Below, one piece after another: positions 35,785 to 46,000 of a stretch of 64,000 nucleotides of DNA. The stretch is from Eggerthella timonensis. Its GTDB lineage: Bacteria; Actinomycetota; Coriobacteriia; Coriobacteriales; Eggerthellaceae. Position 1 is the first letter of the stretch. Every line of letters starts with the position of its first letter. Location of the stretch: contig NZ_FXXA01000002.1 of the NCBI RefSeq assembly GCF_900184265.1, forward strand, positions 3,850,489-3,914,488. Direction: 5' to 3'. The notes beneath the pieces are model-generated. The model saw only the letters and a list, made by a program, of their open reading frames with translations. It ran no database searches and was not told where the DNA came from. Both the position numbers and the translations under genes were made by a program.

Positions 35785-36071
35785 GCTTGCTCCTCTCGTC
35801 CCCAATTGCACCGGAGCGCATCGTCGGGGTATTCCGTTGTCGTAGAGGATCTTGCAAGCGTGGTACGGGCGGCGCGGAATCCCACCGCCATCTATGGGCG
35901 CTCTCAGAAAAGAGTGCGCTTGCACTGGCTCTTTTGCGGAATATTATAGCACATAGTACAGAACATTTGTACTCATTTTGCTCTGTTTTACCGAGCGATA
36001 CTCGGAAACTCGCCGCCTGAGCCCGGGGCGGCGTCCTGTAAACCGACACCGGCTCGACAGCGAGAATGCAG

Positions 36072-36241
36072 ACTCGTGGCGGTTTTTGACGGAAAACCGC
36101 TTTCGAGCGAGGCTCCGGATCTACGAGCATGTGGCCGGGTTTCAGGAGCGACCTTTTGTCTGGTCAAACAAAAATTTCATAGCCTCGTGTCGAAAAGGAG
36201 CGCCCGCTCGAACGCGGTTTTCCGTCAAAAACCGCCACGAG
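36072..36241. repeat. 170-bp element bounded by 37-bp inverted repeats
   Basis: Positions 36072-36108 and 36205-36241 are reverse complements with one mismatch; the arms contain GGCGGTTTTTGACGGAAAA. The 96 bp between carry no ORF of note. The unit sits in the 630-bp gap between the DUF1016 gene and nrdD and looks like a small non-coding mobile or structural element. Confidence 0.7.
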
Positions 36242-36290
36242 CTTACCAGTCCGCCGCCGAACTGCTGCAGAGGCAACTCGACCGCACATC

Positions 36291-36321
36291 AAAAAGGGAC
36301 CGGATCAAACGATCCGGCCCC
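36291..36321 (-). terminator. Intrinsic terminator of nrdD
   Basis: On the minus strand GGG-CCGGATC-GTTT-GATCCGG-CCC forms a 10-bp stem with a single bulge and is followed by TTTTT. It lies about 95 bp downstream of the nrdD stop. Confidence 0.8.
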
Positions 36322-36416
36322 GGAGATTGCTGGGCGCTTGCTGCTGGTGTGCTGGTGGCTCGTTCGCGAGTATGGTGGCGGGTGCGCCCCGGTTTCAAAC
36401 CGACCGAAATCGGTGG

Positions 36417-38852
36417 TTAGGCGGTCACCTGCGCTTTCGTCGCGTTGATGTGCTGAAACACGGCCGCGGCGCCCGGGATGACGTCCACGGAGCCGTCGGC
36501 GGCCACGGACAGCAGCGTCGGCGCCTGCATGATGCGGTAGCGTTGAGCGAGCTCCACGTTCTCTTCGGCCAGCAGCTCCTCGTACGCGATGCCGGCGGCA
36601 TCCATCTCGGCGGCAGCGAACTTGCAGTTCGGGCACGTGCGCGTGGCGACGAGGTAGAGGCCCGCGGGAAGCGTGCTATGGTCGGCGGCTTGCTCCGCAA
36701 CGGGGATCGTCACGTGCGAGCCAGCTTGCCCGACGGTCTCGGCCGCCGCCGTCACGGCCACGGCGCCTTCGCGCGTCAGATGCGAATGCCCCAGGTCGTA
36801 CTCCACGCGATCGGCGAATTCTTGCGACTTGCCGTCGTTCCAGTTTTTCACCGGACGGTAGTAGCCGGTGATACGCGAGTACACCTCAGTCTCCTCGTGG
36901 CAGCACGGGCACTCGTACACCTCGCCAGCGATGTAGCCGTGGTTCTTGCACACGGAATACGTGGGCGACATGGTGTAATACGGCAGCTTGTAGTTCTCGG
37001 CGATCTTGCGCACGAGCGTGGCGGCTGCCTTCCAATCGGGCAGCTTCTCGCCCAAGAACGCATGGAACACGGTGCCGGACGTGTACAACGTCTGCAGCCC
37101 GTCCTGCACGTCGAGCGCGCTGAAGATGTCGTCGGTGAAGCCCACCGGCAGGTGCGACGAGTTCGTGTAGTACGGTTTGCCCTGCTCGTTGGCCGTGATG
37201 ATGTCGGGGAACTGCTCCTTGTCGTGCTTGGCGAAGCGGTACGTGGTGCTCTCGGCCGGCGTGGCCTCGAGGTTGTACAGGTCGCCGTATTCCTCCTGGT
37301 AGTCGGCCAGACGAGCGCGCATGTGGTTGAGCACGTCCTTCGTGAACGCCTGCGCCGGCTCCTGCGTCATGTCTGCGCGCAGCCACTGCGCGTTCAGGCA
37401 CGCTTCGTTCATGCCCACGAGGCCGATCGTAGAGAAGTGGTTCTCGAACGTGCCCAGGTAGCGCTTCGTGTACGGGTACAGGCCCGCGTCGAGCAGGCGC
37501 GTGACCACTTCGCGCTTCGTGTGCAGCGAGCGCGCGGAGACGTCCATGAGATGATCGAGACGACGGTAGAAGTCGGCCTCGTCGGTGGCGAGGTAGGCCA
37601 GGCGCGGCATGTTGATGGTGACGACGCCGATGGAGCCCGTGGACTCGCCCGAGCCGAAGAACCCGCCCGACTTCTTGCGCAGTTCGCGCAGGTCGAGGCG
37701 CAAACGGCAGCACATGGAACGCACGTCGGACGGCTCCATGTCGGAGTTGATGTAGTTGGAGAAGTAGGGCGTGCCGTACTTCGAGGTCATCTCGAACAGC
37801 AGCTTGTTGTTCTCGGTTTCGCTCCAGTCGAAGTCGCGCGTGATGGAGTACGTGGGGATGGGGTACTGGAAGCCGCGGCCGTTCGCGTCGCCCTCGATCA
37901 TGATCTCGATGAACGCCTTGTTCACCATGTCCATCTCGGCCTTGCAGTCGCCGTAGGTGAAGTCCATCTCCTTGCCGCCCACGATGGCCGGCTGGTCGCG
38001 CAGGTCGGCCGGGCACACCCAGTCGAGCGTGATGTTGCTGAACGGCGCCTGCGTGCCCCAACGCGACGGCGTGTTGACGCCGAACACGAACGACTCGACG
38101 CACTGCTTCGTTTCCTCGTACGTGAGATCGTCGACCTTCACGAAGGGCGCGAGGTACGTGTCGAAGCTCGAAAACGCCTGGGCGCCGGCCCATTCGTTCT
38201 GCATGATGCCGAGGAAGTTCACCATCTGGTTGCAGAGGCTGGACAAGTGGCTGGCCGGCTTCGAAGTGATCTTGCCCGGCACGCCGCCGAGGCCTTCCTG
38301 GATGAGCTGCTTGAGCGACCAACCCGCGCAGTAACCCGTCAGCATGGACAGATCGTGCAGGTGGATGTCGGCGTTGCGGTGGGCCTTCGCCACCTCGTCG
38401 TCGTAGATCTCGCTGAGCCAGTAGTTCGCCGTGATGGCGCCCGAGTTCGAGAGGATCAGGCCGCCGACGGAGTACGTGACCGTGGAGTTCTCCTTCACGC
38501 GCCAGTCCTCCACCTTGACGTACTGGTCCACGAGGTCCTTGTAGTCGAGCAGCGTCGCGTTGGCGTTACGCACCTTCTCGCGCTGCTTGCGGTACAGGAT
38601 GTAGGACTTCGCCACGTCGGCGTACCCGGCCGTGGAAAGCACCTCCTCCACGCTGTCCTGCACGTCCTCGACGCTGACGATGCCGTCTTTGATGCGAGGT
38701 TCGAAATGCGCGGTCACGTTGAGGGCCAACAGGTCGATCGTGGAAGGATGGTACTGTTTCTCCAACGCGTCGAACGCTTTGGCGATGGCGCTCGAAATCT
38801 TTGCGATGTCGAATTCCGCGATCTTGCCGTCGCGCTTTTGAACCTCGTACAT
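36417..38852 (-). CDS. nrdD: Anaerobic (class III) ribonucleoside-triphosphate reductase with fused glutaredoxin-like tail
   Basis: An 811-residue enzyme that makes dNTPs without oxygen. The N-terminal ATP-cone (about 1-95; KRDGKIAEFDIAKISSAIAK) is the allosteric site. The glycyl-radical barrel follows, with the radical loop RITGYY near 655-660 and the zinc Cys cluster (CKNHGY...CPCC) just before it. The last ~80 residues (about 730-811) form a thioredoxin/glutaredoxin-like module with CPNC near 740 and the cis-Pro QAPTLL, which is normally a separate protein. It may regenerate the enzyme's reductant internally. The activase nrdG is encoded divergently at 39765. Two possible NrdR boxes lie upstream. 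Confidence 0.94.
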   Translation of the reverse strand: MYEVQKRDGKIAEFDIAKISSAIAKAFDALEKQYHPSTIDLLALNVTAHFEPRIKDGIVSVEDVQDSVEEVLSTAGYADVAKSYILYRKQREKVRNANATLLDYKDLVDQYVKVEDWRVKENSTVTYSVGGLILSNSGAITANYWLSEIYDDEVAKAHRNADIHLHDLSMLTGYCAGWSLKQLIQEGLGGVPGKITSKPASHLSSLCNQMVNFLGIMQNEWAGAQAFSSFDTYLAPFVKVDDLTYEETKQCVESFVFGVNTPSRWGTQAPFSNITLDWVCPADLRDQPAIVGGKEMDFTYGDCKAEMDMVNKAFIEIMIEGDANGRGFQYPIPTYSITRDFDWSETENNKLLFEMTSKYGTPYFSNYINSDMEPSDVRSMCCRLRLDLRELRKKSGGFFGSGESTGSIGVVTINMPRLAYLATDEADFYRRLDHLMDVSARSLHTKREVVTRLLDAGLYPYTKRYLGTFENHFSTIGLVGMNEACLNAQWLRADMTQEPAQAFTKDVLNHMRARLADYQEEYGDLYNLEATPAESTTYRFAKHDKEQFPDIITANEQGKPYYTNSSHLPVGFTDDIFSALDVQDGLQTLYTSGTVFHAFLGEKLPDWKAAATLVRKIAENYKLPYYTMSPTYSVCKNHGYIAGEVYECPCCHEETEVYSRITGYYRPVKNWNDGKSQEFADRVEYDLGHSHLTREGAVAVTAAAETVGQAGSHVTIPVAEQAADHSTLPAGLYLVATRTCPNCKFAAAEMDAAGIAYEELLAEENVELAQRYRIMQAPTLLSVAADGSVDVIPGAAAVFQHINATKAQVTA

Positions 38853-38966
38853 GCTCGCTCCTTTTGCTGTGGATTCGCTTCGTTTATGCGGCAGCGGACC
38901 GTCGTCCGCGCCTTGTATGCGGTAGCCCCCACCCTACCAGCGTCGCGGGGGTCAGTCAATGTTTGT

Positions 38967-39012
38967 CACCCATATGTTGAAGATACAACCACAAAGCACA
39001 ACTATATATGGT
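38967..39012. promoter_or_regulatory. Tandem NrdR-box-like sites upstream of nrdD
   Basis: Two AT-centred 16-mers, CACCCATATGTTGAAG at 38967-38982 and CACAACTATATATGGT at 38997-39012, start 30 bp apart. NrdR typically binds pairs of partly palindromic boxes about three helical turns apart before RNR genes. The match to the consensus is partial. The rest of the 358-bp gap holds nothing else recognisable. Confidence 0.45.
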
Positions 39013-39210
39013 AGGTTTCGCCATCTGGGGTTTTGCGCGGGCGCTCGACGAGGCTCTACGAAAAGCGACCTGCGCGTTTAGAACAAAGCACCGCGCGGTC
39101 CGTTTTGCAGACGCCCCGCGCCGAACCTTTCGGCGAGCGGCAGCGGGTTTGATCGCTAGGCTTCGGGGAGCTATGATGAAGCACGCAACCGATCCGAAGG
39201 AGCTCCCACC

Positions 39211-39762
39211 ATGACCCATTTCCCCCTGCGCCGTGCCGAGCGCGCCATGTCTCGCGACGAGGCGCTGGCCGTGCTCGACGCCGCGGAGTTCGTCACGGTG
39301 TCCACCGTGGACGACGACGGCATGCCCTACGGCGTGCCGCTCTCCTTCGTGCGCATGGGCGAGGCGCTGTACTTCCACGCCACAAACGAAGGCGGCCACA
39401 AGACGGTCGACTTCCGACGCGACAACCGCGTGTGCGCGACCGCGGTGACGGGCGTCAAGGCGTTCTTCGAGGACGACGATTTCACTACGAGCTTCCGGTC
39501 GGTCATGGCGTTCGGTCGCATCCGCGAGGTGTCCGACGTGGGCGAGTTCAAGCACGCGCTGGTGAACCTGTGCATGAAGTACGTGCCCGAGGCGAAGCAC
39601 GGCATCGGGAAGGCGATGGAGCTGGAAGGACCGCACACGGCTGTGTGGGCCATCGACATCGACGAGCTCAGCGGCAAGGCGCGCTCAGGCCCCCGCCACG
39701 CGGATGCGGGTGCGGACGCCGCAGGTGCCTGCGCGATCGCGGGCGCACGGGAGACGGCGTAG
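39211..39762 (+). CDS. Pyridoxamine 5'-phosphate oxidase family (NimA-like) flavoprotein
   Basis: A 183-residue FMN-binding split-barrel protein. The segment AEFVTVSTVDDDGMPYGVPLSFV (residues 26-48) and ALYFHATNEGGHKTVDFRRDNRV match the PPOX/NimA-like class. Members bind FMN or F420 and may reduce nitro compounds or bind haem; the substrate here is unknown. GAAGGAG precedes the ATG at 39211. nrdG follows after two bases, so the genes are cotranscribed. The C-terminal ~20 residues are Ala/Gly-rich and probably disordered. Confidence 0.85.
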   Translation: MTHFPLRRAERAMSRDEALAVLDAAEFVTVSTVDDDGMPYGVPLSFVRMGEALYFHATNEGGHKTVDFRRDNRVCATAVTGVKAFFEDDDFTTSFRSVMAFGRIREVSDVGEFKHALVNLCMKYVPEAKHGIGKAMELEGPHTAVWAIDIDELSGKARSGPRHADAGADAAGACAIAGARETA

Positions 39763-39764
39763 CC

Positions 39765-40496
39765 ATGCGCATCGCCGGCTTGCAGAAGCTCACGCTGCTC
39801 GACTACCCGGGCAAAACCGCGGCCACGGTGTTCACGCCGGGCTGCAACTTCCGCTGCCCGTTCTGCCACAACGCCGATCTGGTGACGGGCGGCGCGGCGC
39901 ACGAGACGACCGCGGGCGCGAGCGCGAGCGCCGACGCCATCTCGCTCGACGAGTTCTTCGCTTTTCTGAGCAAGCGCCAAGGGCTGCTCGACGGCGTGTG
40001 CATCTCGGGCGGCGAACCGTTGCTGCAGCCCGGCATCGAGGACTTCTGCGCACGCGTACGCGAGCTGGGGTACACGGTAAAGCTCGACACGAACGGCAGC
40101 TTCCCCGACCGCCTGCGCGCCCTCGTGAAGGCCGGCCTCGTGGACTGCGTGGCGATGGACGTGAAGAACGCGCCGGAGCGGTACGCCGAAACCGTCGGCG
40201 TGCCCGCGTTCGACCTCGCGCCGGTACAGGCCTCGCTCGACTTCCTGCTCACGGGCACCGTTCCCTACGAGGTGCGTACCACCGTGGTGCGCGAGCTGCA
40301 TACCGCCGACGACCTGCACGCGCTGGCCGCGTGGGTGCAGGGCGTGCAGGCATGGCACCTGCAAAGCTTCATCGACGCGGAAAGCGTGCTGGGCGGCACC
40401 GGCCGCTTCCACGCGTGGGATCCCGACGACTTGAGAGCGCTGCTGCCCGAGCTGCAGCGACTGGTGCCCACCGTCGCGCTGCGCGGCGTGGAGTAG
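39765..40496 (+). CDS. nrdG: Anaerobic RNR-activating radical SAM protein
   Basis: A 243-residue radical SAM enzyme that installs the glycyl radical on NrdD. The cluster motif CNFRCPFCH is near residue 27, and CISGGEPLLQ near 80 binds SAM. KLDTNG near 106 matches the family. It resembles the longer NrdG variant that starts with the AGLQKLTLLDYPG segment. It begins two bases after the PPOX-family gene and is divergent from nrdD, an arrangement that lets one control region serve both halves of the system. Confidence 0.92.
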   Translation: MRIAGLQKLTLLDYPGKTAATVFTPGCNFRCPFCHNADLVTGGAAHETTAGASASADAISLDEFFAFLSKRQGLLDGVCISGGEPLLQPGIEDFCARVRELGYTVKLDTNGSFPDRLRALVKAGLVDCVAMDVKNAPERYAETVGVPAFDLAPVQASLDFLLTGTVPYEVRTTVVRELHTADDLHALAAWVQGVQAWHLQSFIDAESVLGGTGRFHAWDPDDLRALLPELQRLVPTVALRGVE

Positions 40497-40686
40497 CGCG
40501 TCGTCGCGGGACGCGGACGAGCGCGGCGCGGCACCGCACGACGGTGACCGCTTCGCCACGTTACCGGCGAGCTTCAACCCTTTTTCAAAGCGGCATCATG
40601 ACCGGCGATTCGCCGGCGCCCCGCCCTATACTGAGAGCTTGGCGCGCTGCACGGCGCGCCGGTTTGACGAGGACAAAGGGGGATGC

Positions 40687-41931
40687 ATGCGTTCACGTTG
40701 GTTGGTTCTCTGCGCGCTTGCGGCGTGCTTGCTCGCGCCGCTGACGGGGTGCGTCGCCTCGCAACCGGAAGCCGCGCCCGAACAGCCGGCAACCGAGTTC
40801 GGCACGCCGTCTGACACCGACGGGGATGCTACCGCAGCCACGCCTCAGCCCGATGCCCAACCGTCCCACGAGCCCACGCTGGACGAGCGCGCCGCCGACA
40901 AAACGGCCTCCCTCACCCTCGAGCAGAAGGTGGCGCAGCTGTTCATCGTGCGCCCCGAATCCATCACGGGCGTGGACACCGTCACGCAGGCCGGCCCCGC
41001 CACCGAAGAGGCACTGCGAGCTTATCCCGTGGGCGGCATCGCCTACTTCCAGAAGAACCTGCTGGACCCCGACCAGACCGCCGCTATGCTGGCCAACGCG
41101 CAGGCGTATTCCGAGGAAGCCGTCGGCTTGCCGCTGTTCACCTGCGTTGACGAGGAGGGCGGCACCGTTTCGCGCGTCGGAGGCAACCCCGGCTTCCCCA
41201 TCGAGAACGTGGGCGACATGGCCGACGTCGGCGCCGCCGACGACCCCGCGGCGGCAGAGGAGGTCGCGCGCACCATCGGCACGTACCTGCACGACCTGGG
41301 CTTCAACGTGGACTTCGCCCCCGACGCCGACATCTGCGGCGACCCCGCCGTCGACGTGATGGCGCTGCGTTCGTTCGGAACCGACCCGCAGCTCGTGGCG
41401 GCTATGGTGGAAGCGCAGGTCGAGGGGTTTGAAAGCGCGGGCATGCTGTGCACCGCCAAGCACTTCCCCGGCATCGGCGGCGTGATGGGAGACAGCCACG
41501 AGGGCGCCATCGTGTCCGAGAAAACCCTCGACGAACTGCGCGCCTTCGAGCTGGTTCCGTTCGAGGCAGCCATCGCGGCCGACGTCCCGTTCGTCATGGT
41601 GGGCCACCTTTCGGCGCCGAACGCCACGGGCGACGTCGTGCCCGCCTCCATCAACCCCGCCATCGTCACCGACCTGCTGCGCGAGGAGCTGGGCTACCAG
41701 AACCTCATCATCACCGACTCGATGGGCATGGGCGCCGTAGGCGACGTGGCCCCCGAGCAGATGGGCGTCGCGGCGCTCGAGGCGGGCGTCGACATCGTGC
41801 TCATGCCCGAGGATTTCGCCGCCACCTACCAAGGCGTGCTCGACGCCGTACACGACGGCCGCCTGACGGAAGCGCGCATCGACGAATCGGTGCAGCGCGT
41901 GGTGAGGGTGAAGCTCGCGCTGGAGGAGTAG
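40687..41931 (+). CDS. GH3-family lipoprotein, beta-N-acetylhexosaminidase type
   Basis: A 414-residue exported glycosidase. The signal peptide ends in the lipobox LTGC near residue 21, so it should be lipid-anchored outside. A Pro/Thr-rich linker (about 25-70) precedes the GH3 barrel, with the NagZ-type motif KHFPGIGG...DSH near 260 and the nucleophile region ITDSMGMGA near 343. It probably releases GlcNAc from cell-wall muropeptides or host glycans. AAAGGGGG lies upstream of the ATG at 40687. There is no obvious operon partner; the next gene is convergent. Confidence 0.9.
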   Translation: MRSRWLVLCALAACLLAPLTGCVASQPEAAPEQPATEFGTPSDTDGDATAATPQPDAQPSHEPTLDERAADKTASLTLEQKVAQLFIVRPESITGVDTVTQAGPATEEALRAYPVGGIAYFQKNLLDPDQTAAMLANAQAYSEEAVGLPLFTCVDEEGGTVSRVGGNPGFPIENVGDMADVGAADDPAAAEEVARTIGTYLHDLGFNVDFAPDADICGDPAVDVMALRSFGTDPQLVAAMVEAQVEGFESAGMLCTAKHFPGIGGVMGDSHEGAIVSEKTLDELRAFELVPFEAAIAADVPFVMVGHLSAPNATGDVVPASINPAIVTDLLREELGYQNLIITDSMGMGAVGDVAPEQMGVAALEAGVDIVLMPEDFAATYQGVLDAVHDGRLTEARIDESVQRVVRVKLALEE

Positions 41932-41972
41932 CTGGTCCTATCGCCAACCTCAAGCGAAACCCTGGTGAACCA

Positions 41973-43070
41973 CTACACGTCAACATCGGAAGCGGGACTG
42001 ATCGCATAGGCTATCTGCGCAATATCGACCGCATCGGAGCAATAGGAAAGCTTCGCATTCGAGGGGAGGGCAAGGCCGAAAGAAACGACAAGCTCGCCTC
42101 GTTTCGAGCCTTCCTGCTTCGGAATGATGAACCCAGAAGCCACGCCTCCCCCGGAGGTCGAAAGCGGCACATGCACCGAAGATCCGGCAGACGGGGTAAG
42201 CACCATCCGAACTCCCTCGAGCGTGGACTGATCGGCGAAAATCGAGCTGGCCGCAGGAAGCACCTCGCTTTCGATCGCGGTCACGCACAAGGGCTCAACG
42301 GTCGAAGACACAAAAGCTCCGGTTTGCCCCGTCGCCTTTCCGGCCGCATCGATGGTGACGCAAGGTGCGGCAGGCACGGAGCAAGAGATACGAAGCGACC
42401 ATTGGGCGTAGAGCGTTACGGTATCGCCAGGCGTCACGGCCAGATCGAGCACCGACGACCCGTCAGCATAAAAGTCGCCCGAGCCGTCGGGCTGCGTATT
42501 CCATCCTGCGAACGCATAGCCCGTACGCACAAATCCGTTCGCGGTCAGATTCTTGGATTCGCCGAAAACCATGGGCATCGATTCCATCGTACCCTGCCCC
42601 TCGTTGGAGTCGAACGAAACGGTGTACAGGCTCGTCCACTTCGCATAGGCCGTCGCATCTTCCGTGAGCGGCGTTCCGAAATCGTAAAGCGTCTCGTACG
42701 TTTCGTCGCAATACCAGCCATCGAAGCGATGCCCTGCCCACGACGGATCGTCTGGCCTTACGGGTGCCGAGTTGTAGAGCACCGCCTGAGACGCAACGGT
42801 CGAACCCCCGGGAGAGACAAACGAAAGAGTCACGGTCAATGGGGCGCCGCTTGAGGAGTCCGTCACTCTAATGCCGAGCGTCGTCGATCCGGGCTGTCCC
42901 GTGGACGGATCGCTCGAACCCTGCGACGAGGATGAATCCGTGATGCGCAGCCCCAGCTGCGTGCCTTCCGCGAACGCGGCCGTAGGCATCGCGAGCAAGC
43001 AGACGAACGCGAAGACTAAGGCTGCGTACGCAAGACCGGGCACGTTCTGCGCATTCAACCGTCTGGTCAT
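41973..43070 (-). CDS. InlB B-repeat surface protein (pair 1)
   Basis: A 365-residue exported protein. The signal peptide ends about residue 34 (PTAAFA). Two related strands, GTQLGLRITDSS and TTLGIRVTDSS, open the mature part, followed by Listeria-Bacteroides (Flg_new) repeats with the hallmark GYAFAGWNTQPDGSG and GHRFDGWYCDE segments. The C-terminal domain (about 245-365) is beta-rich. No LPXTG or C-terminal anchor is visible. It starts 21 bp after the LRR gene of the same pair with AAGGA upstream, so the two are cotranscribed. A paralogue lies at 46572-47861. Confidence 0.85.
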   Translation of the reverse strand: MTRRLNAQNVPGLAYAALVFAFVCLLAMPTAAFAEGTQLGLRITDSSSSQGSSDPSTGQPGSTTLGIRVTDSSSGAPLTVTLSFVSPGGSTVASQAVLYNSAPVRPDDPSWAGHRFDGWYCDETYETLYDFGTPLTEDATAYAKWTSLYTVSFDSNEGQGTMESMPMVFGESKNLTANGFVRTGYAFAGWNTQPDGSGDFYADGSSVLDLAVTPGDTVTLYAQWSLRISCSVPAAPCVTIDAAGKATGQTGAFVSSTVEPLCVTAIESEVLPAASSIFADQSTLEGVRMVLTPSAGSSVHVPLSTSGGGVASGFIIPKQEGSKRGELVVSFGLALPSNAKLSYCSDAVDIAQIAYAISPASDVDV

Positions 43071-43091
43071 GGCGAATAGTTCCTTCCGATG

Positions 43092-46000
43092 TCAGAGGCA
43101 GAAGCAGGGGCAGGTGCCCGGCAAATTGCTCGTGGCGGCAGTGCCACTCGCAGGGTCGCCATTCGAAGCCATCATAAGATAGTTCGAAGCGGTACCCGGG
43201 CTCACCGTTCGCATCCACCAAGGAATCGCTTCCGATTGCGATGACTGCTTGCCCTTCACCATGCTGGGATTCGGCGTCCAGCTGTTCGGCACTTTTCCCT
43301 GCCAGTATTCGTATTGCGAACCTTCGTTGCTGAGCCACGCCAACGTTGATATGCCGCTGTAGATGCCGTCCGAAAGCTCTCGATAGCTCGCGAGAAAAAG
43401 ACTGTCGTTCGAAATCTCAACAGCGGGATCCGTCGAAGTTCTGTCTGGGCCGTAGTATTTCTTGACAGGCACGATAGCCTGCTGCAAAGCAGGAGGCACC
43501 TGGTCCCAGATGATGTTTTCGTCCTTCCCGTCGATCGTCGTATCCACACCGGGATTCATATTCGCCCGCAGCTCGCTTTGCCCCCAGCCTCCTATGCAGT
43601 TTGCAGCATCCTTCATTCGATACGTCATATCCAGCAGGTTCTTGAACTGGAACGTGAGGCCGGCCTTGCCGCCGGATACCTTGTCGTCATGGTTGATCCC
43701 GATAATTCGCAAGTCGTACGTTTGGCCGTCACCCCATGCGACCTTGCATTCGTACGCGGAATCGTCAGCGATATAACCCTGATAAACCTTCCAATACTCG
43801 GAGGACTCGCCGTTCGACGAGATGTCCTCGGCCTGAGCCTTCACTTCATCGAGGCTATACACGGAATTCTTCGAGACGTCTTTCAAATAGAAGCTCACGT
43901 TCTCAAATGTGCAGATCACGTTAGCGAGAGGTTTAACGCTCATGCCGTTATCGGCTGCGGACGACCGCACCGTGGCACCTTCAAGATTCAACCGATAGGT
44001 ACAGTCGAGCCCGCCCTCTGCGGGAATCAAGAAGTCCTTCTCGCCACGAGGCTGCGCAGAACGAACCTCTGCACCGTATCCAAAATCGACGGCTTTAGAA
44101 ACGTCATCGCCAGGGTACAGAGAGAAGAGCGCCTGGGATTCGAGCGCAGGGGAACCGTCGCCCGCCTCAAGGAGAGCCGAGGCCCCAACGTCTTCGCAGG
44201 ACAGATTCGACAAGGTCACCATGCCGTTCGAATTGTTGACGAAGCGGCCCTTCGACGTGACGCTCGTCGCCGGGTTCGCCACGTCGTAGCCGTTGCCGTC
44301 GCCGAAGGTGACGGCGACCGGGGCGGTGACGCTGATGGGGGCCGCGGCGGCACGCTCGCCGGCGAGGTAGGCGGACGGAAGGAGCTGGCGGTCCTCGCTG
44401 ACGACCGCGGGCTCGGACGAAGAAGCGTCGGCCTCGCCGGGGGCCACCTCGACCGAGCGCGAGGCGCGGGCGAGCTCGACGCCGTCGAGCGTCAGGGAGA
44501 CGGCCACGTCGGCCGCGCCCTCGGACTTGCCGGCGACGGAGCCGTCGGCATCGACGGACAGGGGCTTCGCCGGGTATGAGTAGGACGCCTCCACCGGCTC
44601 GGGGGCAAGGAGCTCGCCGCCCTCGAGGAGGTCGGCGGTCTCGCCGGCGGCCAGGGCCAGCGGCTCCGCCGAGAGCGTCGCGGCGTACGGGAGCACGTGG
44701 TTGCCCGCGGCGGGAAGGCCGGGGCTCCAGGCATCCTCTGAGCCGGCCGGGCAGTAGACCGAGACTCCCGAGCACTCGGCGAGGGCGTCGGGGGCCACGT
44801 CCGGGCTGCCCAGCGCGACGACGCGCGAGAGCGAGCCGCACGCGGCGAAGGCGCGCGGGCCTACCGTCCGGGCGCTTTCGGGGAGCCAGGCCTCCGTCAG
44901 GGCGGTCGCCTCGAAGGCCCGCTCGCCTATTAATGTGACGCCGTCGGGGACGTCGATGGAGGCGAGCGAGGTGCAGCCCGCGAAGGCGGCGTCGCCGATC
45001 GCCGAGACGCCCGCCGGGAGGATGACGGACTCGAGGGTCGCCAGGTTCGAGAAGCCCGCGGGGGCGACGGCGCTCACGCGATAGGACGCGCCCCCGACCT
45101 CGGCGGTGGCGGGGATCGAGAGCTCCGAGGGGGCCTCGCCGCCCGCCCAGGAGGCCGAAAGGGTGTAGTCGTCGAGCACCTCGAAGGAGAGGCCGGCCCG
45201 CGGGGAGCCGGGATCCTCGCCTTCGGGCGCGTCGGGGCCGGCAGGTTCCAGCTCGGCCGTGTCGCCGGGGCTCGCCGGCTCGGCGAACCTCGCGAAGCCC
45301 GCGGCCTCCCAGACTTCGCGGCCGGCGCCTTCGGGCAGCGCGACGACGGCGGCCTTCGCGGCGTCGTCGAACGCGTCGGGCGCGATCTCGCGCACGTCGC
45401 CCAAGACCGTCAGGGACGAGAGGGCGCAGCCCGCGAGCGCGCCCGAGCCGATGGCCTCGACGCCCTCCGGGACGACGACGGCCCCGCCCGCGCCGGGCGG
45501 GCACGCGACGAGCGCCTTCACGTCCTTGGAATAGAGGATACCGTTCCGCGAGGAGAACGCGGCGCAGCCCTCCCCGACTTCGGCTTTAAGGAGCCTCCGG
45601 CACCGGGAAAATGCCGAGGCAGGGACAGTCGCCGTCTGGTCGGGGAGCATGGCCGCGCCCTCCTTGCCCTCGGGAACGAGCAGGAGGTCTGAGAGGTCCT
45701 TCGAGAAGAGCATGCCGTCGAAGGAGGAGTAGGCTTCGTTCTCGTGAGAGACGGCGATGCGGGACAGGGAATCGCAGCCGGAGAGAGCGCCGTCGGCGAT
45801 CTCGGAGACGGTCGCGGGGATCGAGAGCGACTCGATCTCGGAGCCTTTAAGCAGGGGCCCGCAGCGCCCCTCGTCGTCGGCGACGCCGATCGCCCGCACC
45901 TCGTAGGGGTCGCCGCCGCTCGAAACGCGCGCGGGAACGACCACGTCGGCGGGCAGCTTCTCGCCGTACCAGCCGACGAGCGCGGCCGACGCGCCGTCGG

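Noticed and set aside
43092..43260. Diversity-generating retroelement target (DUF6273/lectin-like C-terminus)
   Set aside because: No reverse transcriptase, no template repeat and no adenine-biased variable repeat pair was seen in the window.
42365..44579. Plus-strand frames opposite the surface-protein genes
   Set aside because: Shadows of the minus-strand LRR and InlB-repeat genes; no ribosome sites or motifs.
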